From Protonemura montana (lineage: Eukaryota > Arthropoda > Insecta > Plecoptera > Nemouridae), in assembly GCA_947568835.1 (NCBI GenBank), contig CANOQG010000007.1, positions 310,001 through 374,000 of the forward strand: DNA of 64,000 nucleotides. The letters are read 5' to 3'. Below the pieces are notes generated by a model that searched no databases, was not told the DNA's origin, and saw only the letters and a list, made by a program, of their open reading frames with translations. The translations under genes and the position numbers were made by a program. Shown one piece after another: positions 1-12,544 of the stretch (position 1 is its first letter; each line of letters starts with the position of its first letter).

Positions 1-135
1 CCTGCCCTATGTCCTGTCCCATGTCCTGCCCCATGTCCTGCCCCATGTCCTGCCCCATGTCCTGCCCCATGTCTTTCCCCATGTCCCATGTCCTGCCTCA
101 TGTCCTGCCCCATGTCCTGCCCCATAGCCTGGCCA
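1..135. repeat. Module M, 3' end only
   Basis: Reads as the last units of M: four A units, ATGTCTTTCCCC, s, D, A, A, then the TAG unit at 124-135. The rest of the module lies left of the window. Confidence 0.85.
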
Positions 136-1368
136 ATGTCCTGCCCCATGTCCTGTCCCATGTCCTGCCCCATGTTTTGCCCCATGTCCTGCCCCATGTC
201 CTGCCCTATGTCCTGTCCCATGTCCTGCCCCATGTCCCGCCCCATGTCCTGTCCCATGTCCTGCCTCATGTCCTACCCCATGTCCTGCCCTATGTCCTGC
301 CCCATGTCCTGCCCCATGTCCTGCCCCATGTCCTGCGCCATGTCCTGCCCCATGTCCTGTCCCATGTCATGTCCCATGTCCTGCTCCATGTCCTGCCCCA
401 TGTCCTGCCCCATGGCCTGCCCTATGTCCTGCCCCATGTCCTGCCCCATGTCCTGCCCCATGTCCTGCCCCATGTCCTGCCCCATGTCCTGCCCCATGTC
501 CCATGTCCTGCCCCATGTCCTGCCCCATGTCCTGCCCCATGTCCTGCCCCATGTCCTGCCCCATGTCTTGCCCTATGTCCCATGTCCTGCCCCATGTCCT
601 GCCCCATGTCCTACCCCATGTCCTGCCCTATGTCCTGTCTTATGTCCTGCCCCATGTCCTGCCCCATGTCCTGCTCCATGTCCTTCCCCTGTCCTGCCCT
701 ATGTCCCATGTCCTGCCCCATGTCTTGCCTCATGTCCTGCCCCATGTCCTGCCCTATGTCCTGTCCCATGTCCTGCCCCATTTCCTGCCCCATGTCCTGC
801 TCCATGTCCTGCCCCATGTCCTGCCCCATGTCCCGCTCCATGTCCTCCCCCTGTCCTGCCTCATGTCCCATGTCCTGCCCCATGTCCTGCCCCATGTCCT
901 GCCCCATGTCCTGCAACATGTCCTGTCCCATGTCCTGCCCCATGTTTTGCCCCATGTCCTGTCCAATGTCCTGCCTTATGTCCTGCCCCATGTCCTGCCC
1001 CATGTCCTGCCCCATGTCCTGCCCCATGTCCTGCCCTATGTCCTGCCCCATGTCCTGCCCCATGTCCTGCCCTATGTCCTGTCCCATGTCCTGTCCCATG
1101 TCCTGCCCCATGTCCTGCCCCATGTCCTTCCCTATGTCCTGTCCCATGTCCTGCCCCATGTCCTGCCCCATGTCCTGCTCCATGTCCTGTCCCATGTCCT
1201 GCCCCATGTCCTGCCCCATGTCCTGCCCCATGTCCTGCCCTATGTCCTGTCCCATGTCCTGCCCCATGTCCTGCCCCATGTCCTGCCCCATGTCCTGCCC
1301 CATGTCTTTCCCCATGTCCCATGTCCTGCCTCATGTCCTGCCCCATGTCCTGCCCCATAGCCTGGCCA
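136..1368. repeat. Module N1 (1,233 bp)
   Basis: Begins A, B, A, ATGTTTTGCCCC after a TAG unit. It carries D-F-C, a GCGCC unit, ATGTCATGTCCC, an ATGGCCTGCCCT unit near 411, the 11-bp unit with CTGTCC near 690, a GCAAC unit near 915 and ends in the TAG unit. The ATGGCC form here is the left-hand (probably ancestral) state; right-hand copies have ATAGCC. A private CpG (ATGTCCCGCCCC) lies at about 238. Confidence 0.85.
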
Positions 1369-2218
1369 ATGTCCTGCCCCATGTCCTGTCCCATGTCCTG
1401 CCCCATGTTTTGCCCCATGTCCTGCCCCATGTCCTGCCCTATGTCCTGTCCCATGTCCTGCCCCATGTCCTGCCCCATGTCCTGTCCCATGTCCTGCCTC
1501 ATGTCCTACCCTATGTCCTGCCCCATTTCCTGCCCCATGTCCTGCCCCATGTCCTGCCCCATGTCCTGCCCCATGTCCTGCCCCATGTCCTGCCCCATGT
1601 CTTGCCCCATGTCCCATGTCCTGCCCCATGTCCTGCCCCATGTCCTACCCCATGTCCTGCCCTATGTCCTGTCTTATGTCCTGCCCCATGTCCTGCCCCA
1701 TGTCCTGCTCCATGTCCTGCCCCATGTCCTGCTCCATGTCCCATGTCCTGCCCCATGTCCTGCCCCATGTCCTGTCCCATGTCCTGCCTCATGTCCTGCC
1801 CCATGTCCTGCCCCATGTCCTGCCCCATGTCCTGCCCCATGTCCTGTCCCATGTCCTGCCCCATGTCATGCCCCATGTCCTGCCCCATGTCCTGCCCCAT
1901 GTCCCATGTCCTGCCCCATGTCCTGCCCTTTGTCCTGTCCCATTTCCTGCCCCATGTCCTGCCCCATGTCCTGCCCCATGTCCTGCCCCATGTCCTGCCC
2001 CATGTCCTGCTCCATGTCCTCCCCCTGTCCTGCCCCATGTCCCATGTCCTGCCCCATGTCCTGCCCCATGTCCTTCCCCATGTCCTGCCCCATGTCCTGC
2101 CCCATGTCCTGCCTCATGTCCTGCCCCATGTCTTGCCCCATGTCCCATGTCCTGCCCCATGTCCTGCCCCATGTCCTGCCCCATGTCCTGCCCTATGTCC
2201 TGTCTTATGTCCTGCCCC
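1369..2218. repeat. Hybrid: N2 joined to P tail (850 bp)
   Basis: Starts as N2 (F-type unit ending CCCT, ATTTCCTGCCCC, TTTGTCC near 1,930). From about 2,105 it reads D, A, ATGTCTTGCCCC, s, A, A, A, C, ATGTCCTGTCTT, A, which is the 3' end of P, and leads directly to the TAA unit. The normal N2-to-P junction has been bypassed. Confidence 0.8.
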
Positions 2219-2897
2219 ATGTAATGCCCCATGTCCTGCTCCATGTCCTCCCCCTGTCCTGCCCTATGTCTTATGTCCTGCCCCATGTCCTGCCTCATGT
2301 CCTGCCCCATGTCCTGCCCTATGTCCTGTTTCATGTCCTGCCCCATTTCCTGCCCCATGTCCTGCTCCATGTCCTGCCCCATGTCCTGCCCCATGTCCCG
2401 CTCCATGTCCTCCCCCTGTCCTGCCTCATGTCCCATGTCCTGCCCCATGTCCTGCCCCATGTCCTGCCCCATGTCCTGCCCCATGTCCAGTCCCATGTCC
2501 TGCCCCATGTTTTGCCCCATGTCCTGTCCAATGTCCTGCCTCATGTCCTGCCCCATGTCCTGCCCCATGTCCTGCCCCATGTCCTGCCCCATGTCCTGCC
2601 CTATGTCCTGTGCAATGTCCTGTCCCATGTCCTGCCCCATGTCCTGCCCCATGTCCTTCCCTATGTCCTGTCCCGTGTCCTGCCCCATGTCCTGCCCCAT
2701 GTCCTGCTCCATGTCCTGTCCCATGTCCTGCCCCATGTCCTGCCCCATGTCCTGCCCCATGTCCTGCCCTATGTCCTGTCCCATGTCCTGCCCCATGTCC
2801 TGCCCCATGTCCTGCCCCATGTCCTGCCCCATGTCTTTCCCCATGTCCCATGTCCTGCCTCATGTCCTGCCCCATGTCCTGCCCCATAGCCTGGCCA
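2219..2897. repeat. Module M, short form (679 bp)
   Basis: TAA unit to TAG unit. It is 36 bp (three units) shorter than the 715-bp form: the C-A-A stretch before ATGTCCTGTGCA is missing. A private ATG-to-GTG change creates a CpG at about 2,674. Confidence 0.88.
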
Positions 2898-4190
2898 ATG
2901 TCCTGCCCCATGTCCTGTCCCATGTCCTGCCCCATGTTTTGCCCCATGTCCTGCCCCATGTCCTGCCCTATGTCCTGTCCCATGTCCTGCCCCATGTCCT
3001 GCCCCATGTCCTGTCCCATGTCCTGCCTCATGTCCTACCCCATGTCCTGCCCTATGTCCTGCCCCATGTCCTGCCCCATGTCCTGCCCCATGTCCTGCGC
3101 CATGTCCTGCCCCATGTCCTGTCCCATGTCATGTCCCATGTCCTGCTCCATGTCCTGCCCCATGTCCTGCCCCATGGCCTGCCCTATGTCCTGCCCCATG
3201 TCCTGCCCCATGTCCTGCCCCATGTCCTGCCCCATGTCCTGCCCCATGTCCTGCCCCATGTCCCATGTCCTGCCCCATGTCCTGCCCCATGTCCTGCCCC
3301 ATGTCCTGCCCCATGTCCTGCCCCATGTCTTGCCCCATGTCCCATGTCCTGCCCCATGTCCTGCCCCATGTCCTACCCCATGTCCTGCCCTATGTCCTGT
3401 CTTATGTCCTGCCCCATGTCCTGCCCCATGTCCTGCTCCATGTCCTTCCCCTGTCCTGCCCTATGTCCCATGTCCTGCCCCATGTCTTGCCTCATGTCCT
3501 GCCCCATGTCCTGCCCTATGTCCTGTCCCATGTCCTGCCCCATTTCCTGCCCCATGTCCTGCTCCATGTCCTGCCCCATGTCCTGCCCCATGTCCCGCTC
3601 CATGTCCTCCCTCTGTCCTGCCTCATGTCCCATGTCCTGCCCCATGTCCTGCCCCATGTCCTGCCCCATGTCCTGCAACATGTCCTGTCCCATGTCCTGC
3701 CCCATGTTTTGCCCCATGTCCTGTCCAATGTCCTGCCTTATGTCCTGCCCCATGTCCTGCCCCATGTCCTGCCCCATGTCCTGCCCCATGTCCTGCCCTA
3801 TGTCCTGCCCCATGTCCTGCCCCATGTCCTGCCCCATGTTTTGCCCCATGTCCTGTCCAATGTCCTGCCTCATGTCCTGCCCCATGTCCTGCCCCATGTC
3901 CTGCCCCATGTCCTGCCCCATGTCCTGCCCTATGTCCTGTGCAATGTCCTGTCCCATGTCCTGCCCCATGTCCTGCCCCATGTCCTGCCCCATGTCCTGC
4001 TCCATGTCCTGTCCCATGTCCTGCCCCATGTCCTGCCCCATGTCCTGCCCCATGTCCTGCCCTATGTCCTGTCCCATGTCCTGCCCCATGTCCTGCCCCA
4101 TGTCCTGCCCCATGTCCTGCCCCATGTCTTTCCCCATGTCCCATGTCCTGCCTCATGTCCTGCCCCATGTCCTGCCCCATAGCCTGGCCA
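2898..4190. repeat. Module N1 with an M patch (1,293 bp)
   Basis: N1 by its head and GCAAC unit. A second ATGTTTTGCCCC, ATGTCCTGTCCA, D series and an ATGTCCTGTGCA unit (3,838-3,950) belong to M. The extra 60 bp relative to 1,233 bp therefore looks like a patch copied from M. The ATGGCC state is present near 3,173. Confidence 0.82.
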
Positions 4191-5016
4191 ATGTCCTGCC
4201 CCATGTCCTGTCCCATGTCCTGCCCCATGTTTTGCCCCATGTCCTGCCCCATGTCCTGCCCTATGTCCTGTCCCATGTCCTGCCCCATGTCCTGCCCCAT
4301 GTCCTGTCCCATGTCCTGCCTCATGTCCTACCCTATGTCCTGCCCCATTTCCTGCCCCATGTCCTGCCCCATGTCCTGCCCCATGTCCTGCCCCATGTCC
4401 TGCCCCATGTCCTGCCCCATGTCTTGCCCCATGTCCCATGTCCTGCCCCATGTCCTGCCCCATGTCCTACCCCATGTCCTGCCCTATGTCCTGTCTTATG
4501 TCCTGCCCCATGTCCTGCCCCATGTCCTGCTCCATGTCCTGCCCCATGTCCTGCTCCATGTCCCATGTCCTGCCCCATGTCCTGCCCCATGTCCTGTCCC
4601 ATGTCCTGCCTCATGTCCTGCCCCATGTCCTGCCCCATGTCCTGCCCCATGTCCTGCCCCATGTCCTGTCCCATGTCCTGCCCCATGTCATGCCCCATGT
4701 CCTGCCCCATGTCCTGCCCCATGTCCCATGTCCTGCCCCATGTCCTGCCCTTTGTCCTGTCCCATTTCCTGCCCCATGTCCTGCCCCATGTCCTGCCCCA
4801 TGTCCTGCCCCATGTCCTGCCCCATGTCCTGCTCCATGTCCTCCCCCTGTCCTGCCCCATGTCCCATGTCCTGCCCCATGTCCTGCCCCATGTCCTTCCC
4901 CATGTCCTGCCCCATGTCCTGCCCTATGTCCTGCCCCATGTCTTGCCCCATGTCCCATGTCCTGCCCCATGTCCTGCCCCATGTCCTGCCCCATGTCCTG
5001 CCCTATGTCCTGCCCC
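4191..5016. repeat. Module N2 (826 bp)
   Basis: Follows a TAG unit. Contains D, a TACCCT unit, ATTTCCTGCCCC, E-A-E-s, ATGTCATGCCCC near 4,687, TTTGTCC near 4,751 and the 11-bp unit near 4,840. It runs into the ATGTCGTGCCCC unit that starts P. Confidence 0.85.
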
Positions 5017-5776
5017 ATGTCGTGCCCCATTTTCTGCTCCATGTTCCACCCCATGTCCTGCCCCATGTCCCATGTCATGCCCCATGTCCTGCCCCATGTC
5101 CTGCCCCATGTCCTGTCCCATGTCCTGCTCCATGTCCTGCTCCATGTCTTACCTCATGTCCCATGTCCTGCCTCATGTCCTGCCCCATGTCCTGCCCCAT
5201 ATCCTGCCCCATGTCCTGCCCCATGTCCTGCCCCATGTCCTGTCCCAAGTCCTGCCCAATGTCCTGCCCCATGTCCTGCTCCATGTCCTGCCCCATGTCC
5301 TGCCCCATGTCCTGCCCTATGTCCTGCCCCATGTCCTGCCCCATGTCCTGCCCCATGTCCTGCCCTATGTCCTTCCCCATGTCCTGCCCCATGTCCTGCC
5401 CCATGTCCTGTCCCATGTCATGTCCCATGTCCTGCTCCATGTCCTGCCCCATGTCCTGCCCCATGTCCTGCCCTATGTCCTGCCCCATGTCCTGCCCCAT
5501 GTCCTGCCCCATGTCCTGCCCCATGTCCTGCCCCATGTCCTGCCCCATGTCCTGCCCCATGTCCCATGTCCTGCCCCATGTCCTGCCCCTTGTCCTGTCC
5601 CATTTCCTGCCCCATGTCCTACCCCATGTCCTGCCCCATGTCCTGCCCCATGTCCTGCCCCATGTCCTGCCTCATGTCCTGCCCCATGTCTTGCCCCATG
5701 TCCCATGTCCTGCCCCATGTCCTGCCCCATGTCCTGCCCCATGTCCTGCCCTATGTCCTGTCTTATGTCCTGCCCC
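5017..5776. repeat. Module P, subtype Pa (760 bp)
   Basis: Starts ATGTCGTGCCCC, ATTTTCTGCTCC, ATGTTCCACCCC; contains ATGTCATGCCCC, B-E-E, ATGTCTTACCTC, s and ATATCCTGCCCC, and stops just before a TAA unit. The E-E pair and GCTCCATG mark subtype Pa, the copy lying left of M-prime. An AAG in place of ATG near 5,245 is shared only with the copy at 11,785. Confidence 0.9.
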
Positions 5777-6625
5777 ATGTAATGCCCCATGTCCTGCTCC
5801 ATGTCCTCCCCCTGTCCTGCCCTATGTCTTATGTCCTGCCCTATGTCCTGCCTCATGTCCTGCCCCATGTCCTGCCCTATGTCCTGTCCCATGTCCTGCC
5901 CCATTTCCTGCCCCATGTCCTGCTCCATGTCCTGCCCCATGTCCTGCCCCATGTCCCGCTCCATGTCCTCCCCCTGTCCTGCCTCATGTCCCATGTCCTG
6001 CCCCATGTCCTGCCCCATGTCCTGCCCCATGTCCTGCCCCATGTCCAGTCCCATGTCCTGCCCCATGTTTTGCCCCATGTCCTGTCCAATGTCCTGCCTC
6101 ATGTCCTGCCCCATGTCCTGCCCCATGTCCTGCCCCATGTCCTGCCCCATGTCCTGCCCTATGTCCTGCCCCATGTCCTGCCCCATGTCCTGCCCTATGT
6201 CCTGTCCCATGTCCTGTCCCATGTCCTGCCCCATGTCCTGCCCCATGTCCTTCCCTATGTCCTGTCCCATGTCCTGCCCCATGTCCTGCCCCATGTCCTG
6301 CTCCATGTCCTGTCCCATGTCCTGCCCCATGTCCTGCCCCATGTCCTGCCCCATGTCCCATGTCCTGCCCCATGTCCTGCCCCATGTCCTGCCCCATGTC
6401 CTGCCCCATGTCCTGCCCCATGTCTTGCCCCATGTCCCATGTCCTGCCCCATGTCCTGCCCCATGTCCTACCCCATGTCCTGCCCTATGTCCTGTCTTAT
6501 GTCCTGCCCCATGTCCTGCCCCATGTCCTGCCCTATGTCCTGCCCCATGTCTTGCCCCATGTCCCATGTCCTGCCCCATGTCCTGCCCCATGTCCTGCAC
6601 CATGTCCTGCCCTATGTCCTGCCCC
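5777..6625. repeat. Module M-prime (849 bp)
   Basis: Starts with a TAA unit and follows M as far as B-A-A-E-B-A-A-A. It then takes s, A x5, ATGTCTTGCCCC, s, F, C, ATGTCCTGTCTT and a GCACC unit, and runs into P without a TAG unit. It reads as an M head fused to an N-type tail. Confidence 0.88.
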
Positions 6626-7385
6626 ATGTCGTGCCCCATTTTCTGCTCCATGTTCCACCCCATGTCCTGCCCCATGTCCCATGTCATGCCCCATGTCCTG
6701 CCCCATGTCCTGCCCCATGTCCTGTCCCATGTCCTGCTCCATGTCCTGCCCCATGTCTTACCTCATGTCCCATGTCCTGCCTCATGTCCTGCCCCATGTC
6801 CTGCCCCATATCCTGCCCCATGTCCTGCCCCATGTCCTGCCCCATGTCCTGTCCCATGTCCTGCCCAATGTCCTGCCCCATGTCCTGCTCCCTGTCCTGC
6901 CCCATGTCCTGCCCCATGTCCTGCCCTATGTCCTGCCCCATGTCCTGCCCCATGTCCTGCCCCATGTCCTGCCCTATGTCCTTCCCCATGTCCTGCCCCA
7001 TGTCCTGCCCCATGTCCTGTCCCATGTCATGTCCCATGTCCTGCTCCATGTCCTGCCCCATGTCCTGCCCCATGTCCTGCCCTATGTCCTGCCCCATGTC
7101 CTGCCCCATGTCCTGCCCCATGTCCTGCCCCATGTCCTGCCCCATGTCCTGCCCCATGTCCTGCCCCATGTCCCATGTCCTGCCCCATGTCCTGCCCCTT
7201 GTCCTGTCCCATTTCCTGCCCCATGTCCTACCCCATGTCCTGCCCCATGTCCTGCCCCATGTCCTGCCCCATGTCCTGCCTCATGTCCTGCCCCATGTCT
7301 TGCCCCATGTCCCGTGTCCTGCACCATGTCCTGCCCCATGTCCTGCCCCATGTCCTGCCCTATGTCCTGTCTTATGTCCTGCCCC
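6626..7385. repeat. Module P, subtype Pb (760 bp)
   Basis: Same start and length as Pa but with B-E-A before ATGTCTTACCTC and GCTCCCTG instead of GCTCCATG near 6,890. Both features mark copies lying directly left of M. Private changes: GTG for ATG near 7,314 (a CpG) and a GCACC unit right after it. Confidence 0.9.
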
Positions 7386-8100
7386 ATGTAATGCCCCATG
7401 TCCTGCTCCATGTCCTCCCCCTGTCCTGCCCTATGTCTTATGTCCTGCCCCATGTCCTGCCTCATGTCCTGCCCCATGTCCTGCCCTATGTCCTGTTTCA
7501 TGTCCTGCCCCATTTCCTGCCCCATGTCCTGCTCCATGTCCTGCCCCATGTCCTGCCCCATGTCCCGCTCCATGTCCTCCCCCTGTCCTGCCTCATGTCC
7601 CATGTCCTGCCCCATGTCCTGCCCCATGTCCTGCCCCATGTCCTGCCCCATGTCCAGTCCCATGTCCTGCCCCATGTTTTGCCCCATGTCCTGTCCAATG
7701 TCCTGCCTCATGTCCTGCCCCATGTCCTGCCCCATGTCCTGCCCCATGTCCTGCCCCATGTCCTGCCCTATGTCCTGCCCCATGTCCTGCCCCATGTCCT
7801 GCCCTATGTCCTGTGCAATGTCCTGTCCCATGTCCTGCCCCATGTCCTGCCCCATGTCCTTCCCTATGTCCTGTCCCATGTCCTGCCCCATGTCCTGCCC
7901 CATGTCCTGCTCCATGTCCTGTCCCATGTCCTGCCCCATGTCCTGCCCCATGTCCTGCCCCATGTCCTGCCCTATGTCCTGTCCCATGTCCTGCCCCATG
8001 TCCTGCCCCATGTCCTGCCCCATGTCCTGCCCCATGTCTTTCCCCATGTCCCATGTCCTGCCTCATGTCCTGCCCCATGTCCTGCCCCATAGCCTGGCCA
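7386..8100. repeat. Module M (715 bp)
   Basis: TAA unit, E, 11-bp unit, CTGTCC unit, ATGTCTT, then A-D-A-C-ATGTCCTGTTTC, ATTTCCTGCCCC, ATGTCCCGCTCC, second 11-bp unit, s, A x4, ATGTCCAGTCCC, ATGTTTTGCCCC, ATGTCCTGTCCA, ATGTCCTGTGCA, ATGTCTTTCCCC and finally the TAG unit. Counting units gives 56 twelve-mers, two 11-mers and three 7-mers, 715 bp. The second unit has the ancestral ATG start. Confidence 0.92.
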
Positions 8101-9022
8101 ATGTCCTGCCCCATGTCCTGTCCCATGTCCTGCCCCATGTCCTGCTCCCTGTCCTGCCCCATGTCCTGCCCTATGTCCTGTCCCATGTCCTGCAACATGT
8201 CCTGTCCCATGTCCTGCCCCATGTTTTGCCCCATGTCCTGTCCAATGTCCTGCCTTATGTCCTGCCCCATGTCCTGCCCCATGTCCTGTCCCATGTCCTG
8301 CCTCATGTCCTACCCTATGTCCTGCCCCATTTCCTGCCCCATGTCCTGCCCCATGTCCTGCCCCATGTCCTGCCCCATGTCCTGCCCCATGTCCTGCCCC
8401 ATGTCTTGCCCCATGTCCCATGTCCTGCCCCATGTCCTGCCCCATGTCCTACCCCATGTCCTGCCCTATGTCCTGTCTTATGTCCTGCCCCATGTCCTGC
8501 CCCATGTCCTGCTCCATGTCCTGCCCCATGTCCTGCTCCATGTCCCATGTCCTGCCCCATGTCCTGCCCCATGTCCTGTCCCATGTCCTGCCTCATGTCC
8601 TGCCCCATGTCCTGCCCCATGTCCTGCCCCATGTCCTGCCCCATGTCCTGTCCCATGTCCTGCCCCATGTCATGCCCCATGTCCTGCCCCATGTCCTGCC
8701 CCATGTCCCATGTCCTGCCCCATGTCCTGCCCTTTGTCCTGTCCCATTTCCTGCCCCATGTCCTGCCCCATGTCCTGCCCCATGTCCTGCCCCATGTCCT
8801 GCCCCATGTCCTGCTCCATGTCCTCCCCCTGTCCTGCCCCATGTCCCATGTCCTGCCCCATGTCCTGCCCCATGTCCTTCCCCATGTCCTGCCCCATGTC
8901 CTGCCCCATGTCCTGCCTCATGTCCTGCCCCATGTCTTGCCCCATGTCCCATGTCCTGCCCCATGTCCTGCCCCATGTCCTGCCCCATGTCCTGCCCTAT
9001 GTCCTGTCTTATGTCCTGCCCC
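8101..9022. repeat. Hybrid: L head, N1 middle, N2/P tail (922 bp)
   Basis: The first about 90 bp are L (GCTCCCTG near 8,150). A short N1 piece follows with GCAAC near 8,193, ATGTTTTGCCCC and a GCCTT unit. From about 8,284 the sequence is the same N2/P-tail hybrid as 1,480-2,218. Two separate junctions are therefore visible. Confidence 0.78.
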
Positions 9023-9737
9023 ATGTAATGCCCCATGTCCTGCTCCATGTCCTCCCCCTGTCCTGCCCTATGTCTTATGTCCTGCCCCATGTCCTGCCTC
9101 ATGTCCTGCCCCATGTCCTGCCCTATGTCCTGTTTCATGTCCTGCCCCATTTCCTGCCCCATGTCCTGCTCCATGTCCTGCCCCATGTCCTGCCCCATGT
9201 CCCGCTCCATGTCCTCCCCCTGTCCTGCCTCATGTCCCATGTCCTGCCCCATGTCCTGCCCCATGTCCTGCCCCATGTCCTGCCCCATGTCCAGTCCCAT
9301 GTCCTGCCCCATGTTTTGCCCCATGTCCTGTCCAATGTCCTGCCTCATGTCCTGCCCCATGTCCTGCCCCATGTCCTGCCCCATGTCCTGCCCCATGTCC
9401 TGCCCTATGTCCTGCCCCATGTCCTGCCCCATGTCCTGCCCTATGTCCTGTGCAATGTCCTGTCCCATGTCCTGCCCCATGTCCTGCCCCATGTCCTTCC
9501 CTATGTCCTGTCCCATGTCCTGCCCCATGTCCTGCCCCATGTCCTGCTCCATGTCCTGTCCCATGTCCTGCCCCATGTCCTGCCCCATGTCCTGCCCCAT
9601 GTCCTGCCCTATGTCCTGTCCCATGTCCTGCCCCATGTCCTGCCCCATGTCCTGCCCCATGTCCTGCCCCATGTCTTTCCCCATGTCCCATGTCCTGCCT
9701 CATGTCCTGCCCCATGTCCTGCCCCATAGCCTGGCCA
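9023..9737. repeat. Module M (715 bp)
   Basis: Full length with all M diagnostic units and the ATG state in unit 2. It corresponds to 2,219-2,897 at an offset of 6,804-6,840 bp but keeps the three units missing there. Confidence 0.92.
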
Positions 9738-10970
9738 ATGTCCTGCCCCATGTCCTGTCCCATGTCCTGCCCCATGTTTTGCCCCATGTCCTGCCCCATG
9801 TCCTGCCCTATGTCCTGTCCCATGTCCTGCCCCATGTCCTGCCCCATGTCCTGTCCCATGTCCTGCCTCATGTCCTACCCCATGTCCTGCCCTATGTCCT
9901 GCCCCATGTCCTGCCCCATGTCCTGCCCCATGTCCTGCGCCATGTCCTGCCCCATGTCCTGTCCCATGTCATGTCCCATGTCCTGCTCCATGTCCTGCCC
10001 CATGTCCTGCCCCATGGCCTGCCCTATGTCCTGCCCCATGTCCTGCCCCATGTCCTGCCCCATGTCCTGCCCCATGTCCTGCCCCATGTCCTGCCCCATG
10101 TCCCATGTCCTGCCCCATGTCCTGCCCCATGTCCTGCCCCATGTCCTGCCCCATGTCCTGCCCCATGTGTTGCCCCATGTCCCATGTCCTGCCCCATGTC
10201 CTGCCCCATGTCCTACCCCATGTCCTGCCCTATGTCCTGTCTTATGTCCTGCCCCATGTCCTGCCCCATGTCCTGCTCCATGTCCTTCCCCTGTCCTGCC
10301 CTATGTCCCATGTCCTGCCCCATGTCTTGCCTCATGTCCTGCCCCATGTCCTGCCCTATGTCCTGTCCCATGTCCTGCCCCATTTCCTGCCCCATGTCCT
10401 GCTCCATGTCCTGCCCCATGTCCTGCCCCATGTCCCGCTCCATGTCCTCCCTCTGTCCTGCCTCATGTCCCATGTCCTGCCCCATGTCCTGCCCCATGTC
10501 CTGCCCCATGTCCTGCAACATGTCCTGTCCCATGTCCTGCCCCATGTTTTGCCCCATGTCCTGTCCAATGTCCTGCCTTATGTCCTGCCCCATGTCCTGC
10601 CCCATGTCCTGCCCCATGTCCTGCCCCATGTCCTGCCCTATGTCCTGCCCCATGTCCTGCCCCATGTCCTGCCCTATGTCCTGTCCCATGTCCTGTCCCA
10701 TGTCCTGCCCCATGTCCTGCCCCATGTCCTTCCCTATGTCCTGTCCCATGTCCTGCCCCATGTCCTGCCCCATGTCCTGCTCCATGTCCTGTCCCATGTC
10801 CTGCCCCATGTCCTGCCCCATGTCCTGCCCCATGTCCTGCCCTATGTCCTGTCCCATGTCCTGCCCCATGTCCTGCCCCATGTCCTGCCCCATGTCCTGC
10901 CCCATGTCTTTCCCCATGTCCCATGTCCTGCCTCATGTCCTGCCCCATGTCCTGCCCCATAGCCTGGCCA
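9738..10970. repeat. Module N1 (1,233 bp)
   Basis: Same length as the copy at 136, with ATGGCCTGCCCT near 10,013. It has a private ATGTGTTGCCCC unit near 10,169. Confidence 0.87.
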
Positions 10971-11784
10971 ATGTCCTGCCCCATGTCCTGTCCCATGTCC
11001 TGCCCCATGTTTTGCCCCATGTCCTGCCCCATGTCCTGCCCTATGTCCTGTCCCATGTCCTGCCCCATGTCCTGCCCCATGTCCTGTCCCATGTCCTGCC
11101 TCATGTCCTACCCTATGTCCTGCCCCATTTCCTGCCCCATGTCCTGCCCCATGTCCTGCCCCATGTCCTGCCCCATGTCCTGCCCCATGTCCTGCCCCAT
11201 GTCTTGCCCCATGTCCCATGTCCTGCCCCATGTCCTGCCCCATGTCCTACCCCATGTCCTGCCCTATGTCCTGTCTTATGTCCTGCCCCATGTCCTGCCC
11301 CATGTCCTGCTCCATGTCCTGCCCCATGTCCTGCTCCATGTCCCATGTCCTGCCCCATGTCCTGCCCCATGTCCTGTCCCATGTCCTGCCTCATGTCCTG
11401 CCCCATGTCCTGCCCCATGTCCTGCCCCATGTCCTGCCCCATGTCCTGTCCCATGTCCTGCCCCATGTCATGCCCCATGTCCTGCCCCATGTCCTGCCCC
11501 ATGTCCCATGTCCTGCCCCATGTCCTGCCCTTTGTCCTGTCCCATTTCCTGCCCCATGTCCTGCCCCATGTCCTGCCCCATGTCCTGCCCCATGTCCTGC
11601 CCCATGTCCTGCTCCATGTCCTCCCCCTGTCCTGCCCCATGTCCCATGTCCTGCCCCATGTCCTGCCCCATGTCCTTCCCCATGTCCTGCCCCATGTCCT
11701 GCCCTATGTCCTGCCCCATGTCTTGCCCCATGTCCCATGTCCTGCCCCATGTCCTGCCCCATGTCCTGCCCTATGTCCTGCCCC
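10971..11784. repeat. Module N2, one unit short (814 bp)
   Basis: As the 826-bp N2 but with one A unit fewer just before P. The offset to the copy at 21,208 therefore changes from 10,237 to 10,249 bp here. Confidence 0.85.
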
Positions 11785-12544
11785 ATGTCGTGCCCCATTT
11801 TCTGCTCCATGTTCCACCCCATGTCCTGCCCCATGTCCCATGTCATGCCCCATGTCCTGCCCCATGTCCTGCCCCATGTCCTGTCCCATGTCCTGCTCCA
11901 TGTCCTGCTCCATGTCTTACCTCATGTCCCATGTCCTGCCTCATGTCCTGCCCCATGTCCTGCCCCATATCCTGCCCCATGTCCTGCCCCATGTCCTGCC
12001 CCATGTCCTGTCCCAAGTCCTGCCCAATGTCCTGCCCCATGTCCTGCTCCATGTCCTGCCCCATGTCCTGCCCCATGTCCTGCCCTATGTCCTGCCCCAT
12101 GTCCTGCCCCATGTCCTGCCCCATGTCCTGCCCTATGTCCTTCCCCATGTCCTGCCCCATGTCCTGCCCCATGTCCTGTCCCATGTCATGTCCCATGTCC
12201 TGCTCCATGTCCTGCCCCATGTACTGCCCCATGTCCTGCCCTATGTCCTGCCCCATGTCCTGCCCCATGTCCTGCCCCATGTCCTGCCCCATGTCCTGCC
12301 CCATGTCCTGCCCCATGTCCTGCCCCATGTCCCATGTCCTGCCCCATGTCCTGCCCCTTGTCCTGTCCCATTTCCTGCCCCATGTCCTACACCATGTCCT
12401 GCCCCATGTCCTGCCCCATGTCCTGCCCCATGTCCTGCCTCATGTCCTGCCCCATGTCTTGCCCCATGTCCCATGTCCTGCCCCATGTCCTGCCCCATGT
12501 CCTGCCCCATGTCCTGCCCTATGTCCTGTCTTATGTCCTGCCCC
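11785..12544. repeat. Module P, subtype Pa (760 bp)
   Basis: E-E pair and GCTCCATG as expected left of M-prime. Shares the AAG substitution near 12,015 with the 5,017 copy. Private changes: ATGTACTGCCCC near 12,221 and TACACC near 12,390. Confidence 0.9.

Noticed and set aside
5777..5788. ATGTAATGCCCC and ATAGCCTGGCCA units as functional stop or regulatory sites
   Set aside because: They recur 28 and 31 times as fixed module landmarks and need no function beyond shared descent. They were used only as markers.
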